Assembly: GCF_003672135.1 (NCBI RefSeq)
Contig: NC_039512.1
Span: 12,540,874-12,604,873, forward strand
Reading direction: 5' to 3'
DNA length: 64,000 bases
Source: Ooceraea biroi
Taxonomy: Eukaryota; Arthropoda; Insecta; Hymenoptera; Formicidae
In this document: positions 10,401 to 24,845 of the stretch, in pieces
Layout: each line of letters begins with the position of its first letter
How positions within the stretch are numbered: the stretch's first letter is position 1
Translations under genes and position numbers: made by a program
Notes under the pieces: generated by a model
The model's database searches: none
What the model was told of the DNA's origin: nothing
What the model saw: only the letters and a program-made list of their open reading frames with translations

Positions 10401-12977
10401 CCCCCTCTCGCTCCTTATCCGGGCCCGCGACCCTTCGACATTGGCCAGGCACGATTAATTGACAGTAGTCCCTTCGAGACTTCTCGACGAGATTCGAAAC
10501 GACAGCTACGAATTCCAGGAGGGTGCGAAGAAAGGCATAAGGGTGTACGCCCGCTCGACGTGGATCCGTGTCGGGTGTCAGTGCTTTAAGATTAAGTCAT
10601 TTAGCCTAACTTGTTGAGCGCGAGTTTACGCTCCGCAGTCTTGGAACGCGTCGAGAAGTTCCGAGGACGAGTTTTATTAGCGTGCAATTATGACGTTGGA
10701 ATATCACGAATTTGGTGGATAACGAGAGACGTATTATACATTAATGCTTTTCCTATTTTCTTTATAGAATGTTATACTATTACAATCTTAAAGATCTTCA
10801 AGATTTAAACATCTTTAGACTTTAAGACATCTTAAAGATTAAACAGTTCGATAATTGAATTCGAAAAGTATCCTAACAGAATATTTTATCAAACTTATCG
10901 CGCTTCGAATATCTCGATTTTATTTTATTATTTATTTCGAAATTACGCCAAACGTAACGGAGAAAGGTGAGGGAGGGAGGATTCCCTGACATAATCGCGT
11001 TACACGTACATCGGGTACCATACAGCCGTCATTACGTACCTCCCCCGGGTATAAAGTAATTTATCATGCCGATACGTGTGCCTATCGTTAGTGACCGACT
11101 GTTAATGCTTGCTAATTAATGATCCCGCAGCGACCGCTGTAGTCGAAATTCAGGACGGGATCTAGAATGTGAACTCCGCTGCCATTTGTCTTCAGCCGGA
11201 GCTGTGCATGGGAAAGCTTCGCGCATGTTGTCATCGTATAGTACTCAACTGCAAGAGCGATCATGCCTCCAAATAAAATCCGAGTATCATTATTGTACCA
11301 TTACTGTATCCTTCCAGATTAATACGCTCGAAAAATACGCGGACGATATATTACGCAAGATATTATGTCGCCAGGATGATTAACGAAATAGAACATTAAT
11401 TGTGTACCCACGAAAGTCGATCAATTATGAATAATTTACGAAAGGCGTGCAAAATGATGCAATTAGCTACGATCATCGAGAAATGGGACAGCCATATGTA
11501 CAATTAACGGTAATTTCATGTCGATTTATTGTACACTGCGCGTTCAAACGCAGGCTCGGTCAGACCCAGTGACATTTAACGTATCTGGAGCGCGATCCAC
11601 ATTTAGGGTGAACTAATCTGGGAAATATACGTGAGCGTTATACTTCGGAAGCGCACGTGTAGGTGCTGAATCAGCGCCGATTTAAATTTAGAACTTCGAA
11701 AAGTGCATTTTCTTACCCGCGATAGCCAAAGGATTCCCGTCAACTGTTCGGTTGAGTACGGGAGATGAAAGCCGGCCGGAGAAAGAGGCCGAGTCACCAT
11801 AGGCGTTCACGGTGGCAAAAGAAACATTGATTGAACGCGGAGGGTGCCACGCCGGTGTTGCGTCGAGGACCGATGAGGCGAATAATCGGATTTAGGGATT
11901 ATCAGCTCTCTCCTTTCTCCTTCTCTCTGTCGGTGCCGGCCGCAACATCGTTGTCGGTATCGTCAGCGATTTCGAGAATCATTAACGAGACAAACGAGCC
12001 ACCGTCATCGACACTGGAAATCATTAATGCATTCTAGAAATTTGCCTGGATTGTTATCATACTTCGGTTCGCACTTTAGTTTCATCAGGAAAAGCAAATT
12101 AGGAGCATAATGATATTTAACTTGATTTTCAGCTCGAGTATCACGTTCTATTTAGTTTTAATTTTATTTTTATAATAAACTTTTCGTATTATTTTAATTT
12201 TATCACATTTTATCATAATGTAAGTAGAACTTTTCAAGAATTCTTCAGCGTGTTTCTACAATCGAATACATAATTTATTTATGGTATATTCACGACGTTA
12301 TATTATGATTTATGACATTACGATGTTATCATAAATGGATTGCCATCAGAAATAATGGGAGCACACGTGGCCGGTTTAATATCTCTCTTACCCACTTTAC
12401 GGAGTCAATTTCCTAAAGCGAAAATGCTTCAGAGAATAAATTGTTACAAAAAAAAAACTTTTCGTGAATTAAGTTTCGGAAGTGTAAATAGGGGGCGGAA
12501 TCCCGGATAAATTTGCGCTGGATGGCAGACACGACGATCGTCGCCGACCCGGGGGTGCTCTCCAGAAGACCATCCAGAAGAGCGAAATGCCTCACATCGC
12601 TACCGGCATTTCCGGCAGCGCAAGTTACCGGACCCGTTTTCACGCGCGTTTTACGCCGGACCCTCTTATCTCGGCAATAAATTTCCTTCGGCACGCCTCG
12701 CGTGCGTCGTTCACCGTCTCAGGGATCTTTCCCATTCTCCCCGGATAACCCCATCGAGAGCCGGTATCTGCGGTTCCTCCCACACAGCCAGACGAAAAAA
12801 AGAAGATCCAGATAGGGATGCTGCACCGTGCGGCCGATAATAACGCTAGTTTATCGCATGATTTATCAAGCGCGATCGTATCACACGCCGGCCCACGAAG
12901 GACCTTCGAAGAGTGGAGGATACACTGAGGAGGGCGGGGGTGCGCGTTGTGACAAATTGTCGGTCCACAGGAAGGGT

Positions 12978-13152
12978 GAAAGAGAGAGAAAGAGAGAAAG
13001 AGAAAGTGAGAGACACGTCGGCCTCTCCATGCGTACATCTGTTTTCCGCGCTAATACCTTGTATAACTCTTACGGGGCCGACAACTTGGGGGACAGCCAC
13101 GACACGAGAGTCCGGAAGTGAGAGAGAAAGAGAGAAAGAACGAGAGTGAGAG
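12978..13152. repeat. Two GA/GAAA-rich low-complexity runs
   Basis: Runs of AGAGAGAAAGAG type at 12978-13013 and 13118-13152, separated by about 100 bases of ordinary sequence. Confidence 0.7.
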
Positions 13153-16100
13153 ATCGCGAACGGGACGGAGAGCCGTTTCTCGCACCCCGTCTACACCCCG
13201 AAGATATATCGCGCTCGACGTGTCGTCGTGCGATATAAATAATGCATCCCTCTCCTGGATCGCAGATCTTCGTCTCGTGATACCGCCGTCGATACCTCGG
13301 TGCGATCGGAAAATTATCATCGAGCAGGATCCGAAAACGGAAGAATCCGCATGCGAAGAAAAACATTTTTGGACGAAAGAGAGATATAAATTTATCAGGT
13401 TGATATTTTGGTAGACTTATCGTCATTGTGTGTTTTAAATAAAGTTAAAAGCCCGAATTTTCTCTTCAAAAATAAAATCGGAAAAATATTTTTTAAAGAT
13501 AAAACAAGTATATGTGACTCTGATATCGACTTTTGATCAATAAAAGTTACTTCGTCAAAAGCTTGATATTCCATTTTTTATTTTATTTAGACAATACGTT
13601 CATTTTTTTTCTTTTGCAGGATTAAACTGCACGGTATATTTCTTAGATAAAAAAATCGAAATGAGTGTTTCTTTTGTATATACACCTATATTTATTACGA
13701 GACAATAAGTCTCCCGCAGAAAATCTGGAAAGACCGGGAGTCTGAGAAATAACGACGCTGCAATCTAAAGTTTGCGCGTTTCTCATAATGCAAGGGCGTT
13801 GATAGATGTGCATACTTAAGAGCAAAGGAACAACTTTAAAAACGTTCGCATCTGTGTTTTTCACCGAATAAAATTAACCGATCTGCGCGACGCCGACATC
13901 ACAAAACGATTCGTCGTAACAGCTCGTTCAAACTCCAAACTGATGCATTCTTCACGCTGCTCATTCAAGATGTCCGACAGCAACCCCCGTTCTTCGACGT
14001 CTTCAAAGTGGCTCTTCGAAACAGTGCACCTGACACGCCAATCTAAAGTTCGCGAAAACCGTCGTCACTGACGGAGAGTATGGTGGTGCAAGAGGGCACA
14101 GGGACGAAGGGAGGTTCTCACCCCTTCGAGATCCACTTCTAGTCGGATACGGGGCCTGTACAAGTATCCCCTTTGGTGCGCCGCGACTCGCGTGCTCTAT
14201 CTGCCGTCGGTCACCCTGAGGCCAGTCACCCTCTAAGAGAGACAGAGAGGATGAGAGACGACCAGGGGGCGGCGATGCGGACGGGGGTGCTCCGTAACAA
14301 ACGCGGATCGTGTAAGGGGTCGAGGAGATAAAATGAGATCGTGTCCCTAGCACCGGGGACAGGGGGCAGGGGGAACGGCTGGAAGACAGAGGAGAAAAGA
14401 AATTGGTACATCGCCCGAGAAAAATGAGCCGACGGATCTCGAGCGGTCGTCCCTCTCAGCCCCTCACCCCATTCCACCCTCCGTTTGTCGCTTCTCGTGC
14501 GAGTACCTCGCGCGATGTGGCCAGTGCGTTGTTGCGGAAACGGGGACATTGTTTCCGTTGCGAGATCCGACCAAATCGATCAACTCGATTGTCGGCTGAT
14601 CAATCTTACAAGTTTGACAAAATATTTGACAGAACGAAAGATAGTTTTGAATAGGTATAGTATTTCCCAAGCATGTGTGGTGGAGTAGCGTGTGGTGGAC
14701 GTACGTCGAACGCACCTGCGCGTTCTTCATTCTTCCCGATCCACTTGAGCGAACTAAAACCACGTTTACGACCGCACGAGATAGCGCACGACTTCGTGCA
14801 CAAGTCGTAACAGCGTATTAAAGTCTCTCGAAGCGACGTCACGTTGAATGATGCGTGCCTCTCGACTACGCGAGACACGACTGAGTCATAAGCGGTGCAT
14901 GAGGTTGTCACTTATATTATTCAATTCGGATGACATCCGTAACATGTCGCATAAGCAATGACATGATGACAACGATATGAATACACAATCAAGAACTTGA
15001 CATCAGGGAACTGTAATTTCAAATTCGTCCAATAAAAATATTATCTCACTAATATATATAGTGTCCTGTTACTTTAACGAAAGCAATTTTCATTAAAATT
15101 CCGCATATGAGTAAAAGTTATCAGATATCCCATCGTGTCTGACCTGAAAAACGAGCGAGGCATTTTCCGGAATATCCGGTAATTCGGTCGAATTACGAGA
15201 ATCGCTTGCTAAACGAACGAGCTGAAATAACCAGGAAGTGCGCACACGGCGCGGATCTCTCGGGAAGCGGCAAACGACCGCACTTCCGGTTCGTGCGGCA
15301 AAGTGTTTCCTGCGTCGTCCGCGCGAGGGTCGGCAATCCCTTCGTGCTTGCGGCCGGTTGCGGGAGGGTAAAGGGCAACAATGCCGCGAGCAACTACTCG
15401 AACACCCCGGCCTTTGTCTGAAAATCTCACTCAAGCTTTCTCCTTTTCGTTCCCTTTGCCCTCCGCGTGTTCCCTTATCTATCTCCTTTACGCCCTCCGC
15501 CTGTTCCCACCCTTCTTCTTGGCTCCCTTTCACCTCGCTTGCCTCCCTTAACGGCGGGACACGTGTGATTGCTGTTCCTTTGAATTTTAAGAAAAAGACT
15601 CCCGCGAGTGCCGTCTTTGTCTCACGTCGCTTTCACGTTCTGATCAAAAGGAGACGAGTGCTCCAAGGCGGGCATGCTTATTAAGCAATTGAACTTAAGG
15701 GATGATGGAGTCGCAATTTATGACTAGGGAGTGGGTATCAAGGTCAGTTTCATGAGCATCCAAATAATATTCATGACATATCGAGTATAAAAAACTCTTG
15801 ATTAATAATTCCATATGAAAACAAGTCTAAATTACTTTCTTTACGTACTTTTTAAGCATTAAAAGAAAAACGAAAAATATCTGTAAATAATAAATGTATG
15901 AAAATATAAAGTCTACATATCTCAAAAATTGTAATGTATTGCAAAAATATATGAGCGTACAAGATCATGCGTAAATAAATATATAATCTTCCTTGATATT
16001 CTGTAATCAGTGTTGTAACATCATCTTACCATTATGAGCAAATTACTCCATTGGCAATATTGATTATATTGGTCAAAGGAGGTCGACATGCGGCGAACAT

Positions 16101-19100
16101 GATTCTGCAATTTGCTTTACTACCTGAATAAACATGTACGTACCTGACAAGCGTTGCTGCTAACAAACATTTGCTCGTGATTATCAGCGAGCCGTAAATT
16201 CTTGCTGATAGCTGACCGACGTTTCACAAGGAGCGTTAATTTTGCATCTCAAACTACTTGCACCATCTTGACAGAAATCTCCTACCGTGTCGTGCACACT
16301 TGACGTGCAAAAGAAACGGATTACCGTTAATATTCGATATCACACTGCGACTCTTGCCGCCCCGCGTCGTACCGTCAAAAGCGTCCGTAAATGCGGACAA
16401 CCCGCCTTATGAATAACGTAAAGCGTCACGGCGAGGCGCATTATTCGACCCACAACGGCAATTCTCGACGACTATGACGACGACGACAATAAGGTTTCCG
16501 CCCTCGCGTACGTCTTCCCGCGAGCTGGTACCGTCATCACGGGGTACCATGTTGCGTTATGGGTATCAGCCGGCCCATAAAACGGCATTAGCGCTTCCCC
16601 CATATGCTGCGCGACCGGTTGAGTTTACTCGAGCGAAAGGGAAAGGGCGATCTTTGTCGTCTTGAGAGAAGATCATCTTCATCGTTGAGGATCGTTGTCC
16701 TTCCACGTTGCGCTTAATGACAAAGCTCACTCGAGAAGACGAGCGATTCTCGATCGAGCTACTTTTCGAGTGATCTAAACCGATACATGTGTTCTATAAT
16801 AATAGAAATAATTTTTTTATAAATATTAATTATTGATATCAATGTAGATTGATAGCATGATATTTCCCCTGCACATTGTTCAAAATGTAAATTGTTTCCC
16901 TGAGTCTGTAGGGCTCTGAACTCACTGCAATTATATCGATTCTAAGTCGACCATTCCATCGCTCGAGATGAGCGATTTTATCGTTTAATCCGAGCGCGAG
17001 CGACGATAATAAAAATGTTTACGAGCCGTTTACGAAGCACGTGGACGCGCGAAATAAAGAACCGCGATGAAGAGCGAGAAACGCATTACAATATTCCCTC
17101 GGACTTCTCGAAAAAGTCGGTTTTGTGTATGGGATTTTACTCAGTTTTGATGCTGAACACCTCGAATGCTGCAGTGGCGATCTATTCGATGGGTAAACTG
17201 ATGAAACGAAGAACTCGATTAGTTCCGTCGGATCGTTCGAGCGCCATAAAAATTCCTTGTGCTATTCCTAAGTGCTGCCATTTTGGACTTCGAACTTCAG
17301 GCCAGATGGAAGAATGGTGCATCATTTTCTTCCGCAATGGACCTCCACTGGCTCCGAACGCATCCCTCGCGGTGAGAAAGGCTTTTTATCGGGGAAAGGG
17401 AGAGGAAAAAACCACGAACGTGATCGCAGCACGTAGGCGAATAAAGCGAGGGCGAAGGGGGCGCGCCGTCCCAGCCGTCTCTCTCTTGCCCGGGGCACCC
17501 CTTAAGTCTGGTCCACCCTTACGGGTGGTAATAGCAGCAGACCGGCAGGGTGGCCGCAGTAACGACGCGTCGTCAGTTAATCAAGCCATTTCGTTCCTGC
17601 GGGATCGGAATGAGGATTCGGCCGAAACGGCCATCGATTTTCCCTCGGCAACGGTCGCAGCTTTTCCAACTTCCGGGAAAGCACGGGGAAAACTTGGAGG
17701 AAGTCGGACTTCTTCGCATGTTGCGGCACGATGGCCGCGCATTTCGTCGTTACCGAATGACGTACAAAGGAAGAAGAATAACTGAATCCAAAAAGACAGA
17801 ACTTTTGTCGTGAGATATAGGTGTGGCTTTACTTTCCAAATGTGTCTTCTAACTTTAATCGCAAAACCATGTATGCAGCCATCACGAGAGAGAATTGTAC
17901 AGTGCGTAACAAATGCATATGCACATTTTATCTCAGTTGGAATAATCGCACGCAAAACAGAATGGTATTATTGTAATATGTTTCTGTCGAACCTTTCTCT
18001 GTCTCTCATTCGACTGTGTGTTGAGTGCATTTCGGATAAAGCAACTTTTATATATTTTGTTGATGTATTGTAGTAGTAGCTCTCTGGGCGAACGGGCAAT
18101 GATTGATGCAGCGCGTTAGGAGTCTCAATTTATTCCTCTATCCTTGTTGAATGTTGAGCGTGACTGTACATCTCGAATTACTGCTTTTCCAGTATAATTT
18201 CCGAGCGCGCTGTATATACTTTCTGTGAAAATAAAGATGTACAGAAATAATATCTTCCTTCTTTTATGCGAATTCGGTTTCCTTTTCACGTGAAGAATCA
18301 TAGTCCTCTCTCTTGTTATCTCAAATAATAAAGCTGGGAAAGTTAAGAACGAGTGCCTTCTTATTTAACGTGAACGGTAAAGTAAGTACGAGCGTAATGC
18401 GCGTGCCATTCCCCACGCAGATATCAATAAAAGCGCGCAATATGGTAATCTCGCTGTACTTTTACGAAGCGAGTTTTAATCCACTTCCGAAAGTTTTGTA
18501 ACTCGTCGCGAAACGAGATCAGAAACTCTGGCATTTCAATAACGCTCCTCCTCATAACTTTCTTCATGGTCTCTCGCGATCCTTTCGGAATTGAAACTTC
18601 AGCGTAAACCAGTTCAAGAGTTCCTCGTTGGCGGAACTGCACAGAAGGAAGCTCTCCCATTTTCGACATTGTCCGTCCTCCGATGGACATTATAAATCCC
18701 GGACCGGAATTTCCGGTTAAACCAAAATCCACTTGACATTACGAGACTGCCGCGGCTTCAGTGGCGGTTCCAAACCAAACCACTGCTCGGCCAACCGAAG
18801 ATCTTGGGCAAGGTCAAGTGTTCTCGTCCTCGGAAGCACGTACTCTCGTCTCGCCACTACCTGGAAGACCAGCAGACCCTTCTTCAAGAGTGGGATGATG
18901 CAGAAGGTGCACAAAATGCGCGTCGACGGGCGCATCAAGCCTATTGTCATTGAAATTCCCTAGTGCAGGGATGCCCCGGAGGGAAGGTAGGGCGCGCAAT
19001 TTCCGCCCATCTCGGGGGTACCAGAGGATGGGGACGCGCCCCACGACCCCTCGTAATCCCGCGACTGAAAGCCTCGTTTAATATTTATGATTTATTTCGG

Positions 19101-20084
19101 TTTAATTCGACGCGCAAACGAGAGGCGTATTTGTATTCAGCTGGCTGACTGGCCCGCTCGCTCGTGTGCTCACTAGCGATGACGGTGTCGAGATGCTTGA
19201 TGCTTGAAAGCGGCCTTCTCGATCCCTCGAGACAGATCCAGGGTTTGGAGTTTCAGGCCTTGACGAGGAAGACGTTCCCCGAATTCTGTTCTGAATGCGC
19301 CACGAATTCTCGTCCTCCCTCCGCGGCGATTCGGCTCATGTCGCTTCTGATTTATAGTACATGCTGTGACAGAGATGTCATAGTTGCTGATACAGTAGCT
19401 ATAAGTTTGTCGATGTAATGGTCGATATTTTTATTCAGGGAAATTTATTTAAATTTTTCATAAAATTAGCAAGCGGAAGAACATTGCATACTTATTGAAT
19501 ACCTTAGGTAGCTAGATTTATTAGATTTTTTGTGTTAGGTCCATTGATCGACGATCGACGGTCTTCAGAAAAATGGATTTGGGCGAATTGAAGCGCAAAC
19601 TGATTGGCATCGCGTAAGGGTTAATGTCACGGAGGATCGCTGGTGTACGGTAGTACAAGTTTCAAGAACGACGGGTTTACAAGCGCGACGGAATCGCCGG
19701 CGTCATTGTCCCGGCAACAATGCGCGATAGAAATACCTTCACCCTCGCATCCGGGGCTGCCTGCGCGAGGCCTAGGGGAGAGAATTACCCTCTGCATTAA
19801 CTCGCGTAATTGAGATTTATTAATCCGGCGGCCGGTTAGTGGCTGCGCACCAGTCGCATCCCGTTCTTCTCCGGCCGAGGTTGGGCTGCGTAACTTTATT
19901 ATTATTACGTATAATAATGGTGCATTCGCCCGTGGAATTTTTCGGGACCGCTTTCAGGGGAAGAGAGTCATTTATCATTTTGAATAAATAAATAAACGGC
20001 GATACATTCGTCATATTTTTTTCTTATTGCATAAAGCGTGCCGTACAGCCAAGATAAAAATGTAGATTTTTATTTTTACCATCC

Positions 20085-20321
20085 TTCATTTTGTCTCTTT
20101 ATTTGGATGATTTTCCACAGTAAATCTCAGCAAATTCGCGATATTTTTCTATGTTTGCTTCCTTATTTTATTTGGATCATTTTTACGAATTACGTGAACC
20201 TCAGTTACGCACAAACTCGCGACGTGTGTTTCCACGAACCTTCAGTTTGCGTTTTCTTCCTTATTTTATTCGGACTTTTGTTCTTCCAACGTAAATTTTA
20301 ACAGAAATTCGCGACATAATG
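20085..20321. repeat. Degenerate tandem repeat, three units of about 80-90 bp
   Basis: Three copies share, in order, a TTATTTGGAT-like block (20099, 20168, 20266), a GTAAATCTCA or GTGAACCTCA-like block and a TCGCGA block (about 20136, 20217, 20309). Spacing between TCGCGA blocks is 81 and then 92 bases. Copies are well diverged, so the array is old. Confidence 0.6.
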
Positions 20322-21982
20322 TATGATACGATACTGTATATGTTCGCAGAATAATGTGGTTACCCGAGGGTAAGTTACGAGGTAAGCCCACAGGGGAGTC
20401 TCATATTGCTGGATTAAGCGTTCAACCTCCACCTTGGAGTCACTCTCTGTCTCCTTCTTCCTCTCTCTTTCGTTCTCTGACTTGCCATCATCTCTGTCAT
20501 GCCATCTTCTCCGTCTTAAGCCGGATGGCCCTAAGATATAGGCGCGATTTTCATTAAACGGCCCGATGACAGATCGCTTTGCCTCGTTTGTATTAAGGGC
20601 GGCGCTGAAACCGGATTTAGATGGCAGAATTTGGCCGCGCGATATTACGACTTCGAGACATGATTGTCCTTAATTCAAGTCCTTCCCGGCTACGTGACCG
20701 CGATTCATTTGCGCGTTATCGCCTACAACGACGGTAGCTTGTGATTATGACCAGCCCGAGGGCGACATTAAAGAGTATACTATATTTCTTTAATCTTCAA
20801 GTAGAAAGAAGAAGAGACTTAAGTGAGAGCGTATCTGATTAGAATTACATAAATGTTTTCTAATATATTACTGAAGAATGTAAAAAATATATAATACTAT
20901 AAGAAACTCGCTGTGTATGTGCAAAGCATAAAGTTTCTAAGCTTTCTATACATAAAATCAACTTTCTATAGCATAATGTAAAACAAAAATGTGAAACTTG
21001 AAATTACACTCTTCTGCTATAAAAGCTTTATCTTATACTATATATTATAACTTATATATTTAATATTGGTGACAATTGCAAAATGTATCTTTAGTAAGAG
21101 CATTATTTCTTCTACTCCCACTCGAAGGTTCCGCTTTAAAAATCTACGGATGCGCTTCACCGGAATGTCGCTCTTCTGTCAGATGCGAAACGTTCGGTCA
21201 TGTATCGAGCCACTCCGTGAGGAAGCAGATGGCACATTGCACGACGGATGAGAAACGTCCATCGATGTATAATGCAATTTCGTTTCTTGCTTCTTGCAGA
21301 GGGATGGCGAGACTCGGTGTTGGGGGCCCCGCGTCGCTTACTGGTGACTCTCGGCAGTCTCTCCAGGGACAGCTCGCCGTGTCCTGCCGCGGTAAGTCAC
21401 CACTTTGTTCGTCCTTTATCAACAAAGCCCCGCTAAAGCGACGATCTTTATTTGCCACACTGCGACGAGATACGCCGAGAAGGGCCAACTTGCCGTGATC
21501 GTCAAGTTCTGGAGAGAGTTACAGGGACATCGTAGAACATTCTGAAAAAGAAGAAAATTGTCATAGTAATTTCTGGATTTAAATTTCTAGGCATTGTTTA
21601 AACAAAAATGAAATTTAAGGAAACAAATTGTACATTATTAATTAAATGTGAACACTGCATATCTTCATTTCTTCTTATTATTTTTAGTAGCACTTTGCTT
21701 TTTTTTAATTATTCTGTTTTATTTCTTGATAGCGAATAGATTGACAGAAATAACATGGTTTCTCTCGTGTTCGTGAAAATTTGCGATGCGAATTTTGCAT
21801 CCGCAAAATTATGAGATTGCCACCGCCGACTTCTGTAATGTCACAGCGCGAAAATGAGGTCGTATGTGCAATGCATAAATATAAATTTGCATCTCGACAC
21901 AATTCGTGTCACCGATTGTGTCCCCGAAATTTACGGCCTCGAGTATCACACACGCCTACTGCGTTAGATGGATAAATCACGG

Positions 21983-22020
21983 AATTGCAGTGTGACGCAA
22001 TTGCAGTGTGACGCAATTGC
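21983..22020. repeat. 16-bp tandem repeat
   Basis: AATTGCAGTGTGACGC occurs at 21983-21998 and 21999-22014 exactly, followed by a partial third copy. AATTGC is followed by another AATT, giving a palindromic GCAATTGC core. Confidence 0.9.
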
Positions 22021-24828
22021 AATTCGTGTCTACCGGGCAGCATCGATACGCTTTCGTCATCCTTGTTCGTCGATATATCGTAACTTACACATGACAAGAC
22101 TCTCATACGTGAAACCTTTTTCTATAAATCGCCCAGACATCAAAAAGCAGAGGTCAAATGTCAAACGCGCACGATAATAATTGCGAGAGGCGCTCTTGCA
22201 CTCTCAAATAAAAGCGGATGCTGCAAATTTCGAAATGCTGAGAGCGAGATGCGAGAATCGCGTCGCGCAATTTCGAGACACGCACGAAAATGGCGAGCGA
22301 AAAAACAAATTGGACTCAAAGGGAATCGCTTCTGCATTTCCGAGAAGAAATGTTCGTTCGAATTTGATCACGTTCGTCGCGCGAGCGTGTCATTCGATCT
22401 CGATTCTTGAGATCCGCGCGCGTGGACTCGGCATGAGCGTTGATCCACATGCAATAAATTCTCCCTTTCGACTTCATCCCCTGGCTCGCGCCTGTCGCGC
22501 TGGTAACGAGATCGTATCTGGCACGGAGCCGTGTCATTTACATACTCCTCGCTCGGGGCGAAGATGCGCGGCGAGGGTGTGCGGCCTCGGTTTGATTTAC
22601 ATTTCCAACACGCGAGAAGATCACAGCCGTGCCCCCGAGGCGGCGCGGGGGGTGTGGGGCCTCCGGCATGGATTACGGAAAGAGGCGCTCGCGCGAAAGT
22701 CTCACCTGCCCACCGCCGTGCCGCAGGGGAGAGAGATGCAAATTTTGCACTTACGGGATGTATCACTTTCGCTCGAGAGACCCGACGACCTCGCGAAAAT
22801 GCGACATCTTTCCTTCGTTTCCCGTTTTACTTTCTAACTAATTTAGTATTCGTGTAACCGTAGAAACGAATGGGAGGATAAGTATGAGTGACGTGCGAAT
22901 TTGTGATAATTGATGATATGCTAATCATATTGCAGTTGGTTGATGATAGAAAAAAATCATAACTTTATTTGCATTTGCGGATGTTGCGGTGAGAATTTCA
23001 TTTTTTAATTACGTATTTTTTGATATACTCAAAGTGCACATTGCGCTTATCGGATATATTTTTCTATTTTCTCGTAAAAAAAATTCATAGCAGCCAGAGA
23101 AACGTTTCAAGTCTGTTTTAAAAGCATTTATAAAATGTCATTTGAAAATGAACAATTGTTAAAGCTGTTTCCTTTATTTCTTTATCTTTTTCATGTTTCC
23201 ATGTTATTTTTCAATCTTTCATAAATTCAAGATATGCAACTCGTGAAACGGGAATTTAATAATTCCGACGAGTCGGAAAGCATGGCCGATTTATTTGGAA
23301 AATACTGCGCGGACTTTGAGCTACACTAATGCAATATTGCAAGCAAAACTGGACGAGTACGTCCGCGTATCTATTAGGATAACGAATTCCACTAGAACGA
23401 ATTCATGACTGAAAGCGCGATGACCGGCAGAAAAGTAACGAATGCGGATGTAGAAACGGCGAGAGAAAATCTTGGATGGGGAAAATCGCTCAAGGAAAGT
23501 TCACCGGCAGGTCCCTCCTGCGGAAAACTTTCCTCGTAGTTCCCTTAAGGGAAACTTCGCTCAGGAGAAGTCCCACGCACGAATGTTAATATAAACGCGA
23601 AAGATAAGACGCGTGTGCTGTACACCAGACGTAGTTATTCCATACATAATGTACAAAGTGTTCCAGCTAACTTTATCAGCTGAGAATTTGTCACGTTCAG
23701 TATTGTCAAAACAGAGGAAAGAATATTTTTCGTGATTCGTCATGCAATGCACATGCAAAATAAAAATCCATCTAGTATTCTAAACGAGAAAGAAAATTTT
23801 AAAAACTTTATTCTAAAAATTCTAAAACTTCTAAAAAATAAAAATACCAGGTGATAAAGTTAGAGAGCTGCATTTATCGTGGCATTTACGCTGTAAATAC
23901 CGTATTTGATCAGAATTTAACGCGTTGCGCAAATTTCTATCTAGTTTTATTTTTAGTGCACCATAAATATAGCGGCAAGTACTGTCCGACTATTTTGATG
24001 TGTCTGTATATATGTTGTTTTTAATAAATGATCGTTCGCGCGTCACAGGTGTCATCCACAGAAATTACGGTAATCCCGGCCGTCAACTATGGATCATTCA
24101 ATAAGGTTGAGTATCTATCTAGCAACTTTTCACCCGGTCGTCGTTAAATATAAGGGCGGTTGCCCTCCGCTTCGGTGTCAAGTTCGCACTCAGGTGTTAC
24201 ACTTTATCGCGCCCACGCGACTCGTGTACGTGTTTCCCATAGCGTTGTGTGTGTAGTTTCCATGCCATCCAATTTTCGAGGCGAGCGCGCATATCATGTG
24301 TCTGAAAACCTGCACTAAAACTACAAACGTCACGAATTACACGCTCGATGCAATTTTCAGCTGCCACTGCTGCACCGAAAGCAAACACGACAAAATCGAT
24401 TTGCATGATGCTTTCAAAAGCACGCTAGATTTCAAGCATAAAACGAAAAAGTTAAAGCAGTTTTACGTCAAATTAGATTGTTCAGTAACGCTATTCACAA
24501 GATACTTCGCAAAAAAAGCTCTCAAAAAAGAATTGATTTTAATTTTTTTAAAATCAGGAAAATTTTCAAAAATTTTTTAAAAATCGGCTACAGTTCCCAA
24601 ATATTTCTGTATATTTTTATTTCAGGAAATGTTCAGCATGCTTTGATGTGAAAAAAGAAAAGGAAATTGGACATAGTATATGTTTAATGTCCAACGAGAG
24701 ATGAGAGTCTATAAATTTGAGAATTTTTACGCGCTACATCGATGATTATCCATTCGCTGAGGCAGTTATCGTTGAAATTCCAAACGCCCATAAGGAAATT
24801 ACTTTCACACGAAGCGAAGAGCAGGAAA

Positions 24829-24845
24829 AGAAGAAGAAGAAGAAG
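24829..24845. repeat. (GAA)n microsatellite
   Basis: Five to six uninterrupted AAG/GAA units within a purine-rich stretch. Confidence 0.75.

Larger units (their letters stand above)
7113..20084 (+). other. Non-coding DNA, presumed ChAT first intron (part 2)
   Basis: No exon could be supported. Minor repeats include a CA-rich run (7443-7468) and two purine-rich GA/GAAA runs (12978-13013 and 13118-13152). Base composition alternates between AT-rich spans (about 8830-9400, 12120-12300, 15770-16030) and CpG-rich ones (about 7900-8580, 12480-13330, 14040-14900, 17000-17780). A 256-codon ATG-initiated open frame at 17015-17785 is unexplained. The missing N-terminal ChAT exon could lie anywhere here. 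Confidence 0.5.

Noticed and set aside
13970..14071. 33-codon ATG frame containing SSKWLFET, considered as the missing ChAT N-terminal exon because fly ChAT has a KKWLST segment
   Set aside because: No good phase-0 donor follows before the stop, and the resemblance is only a few residues.
22181..22837. 218-codon open frame on the + strand
   Set aside because: No ATG at its start and no recognisable family. Overlapping frames on both strands are equally open.
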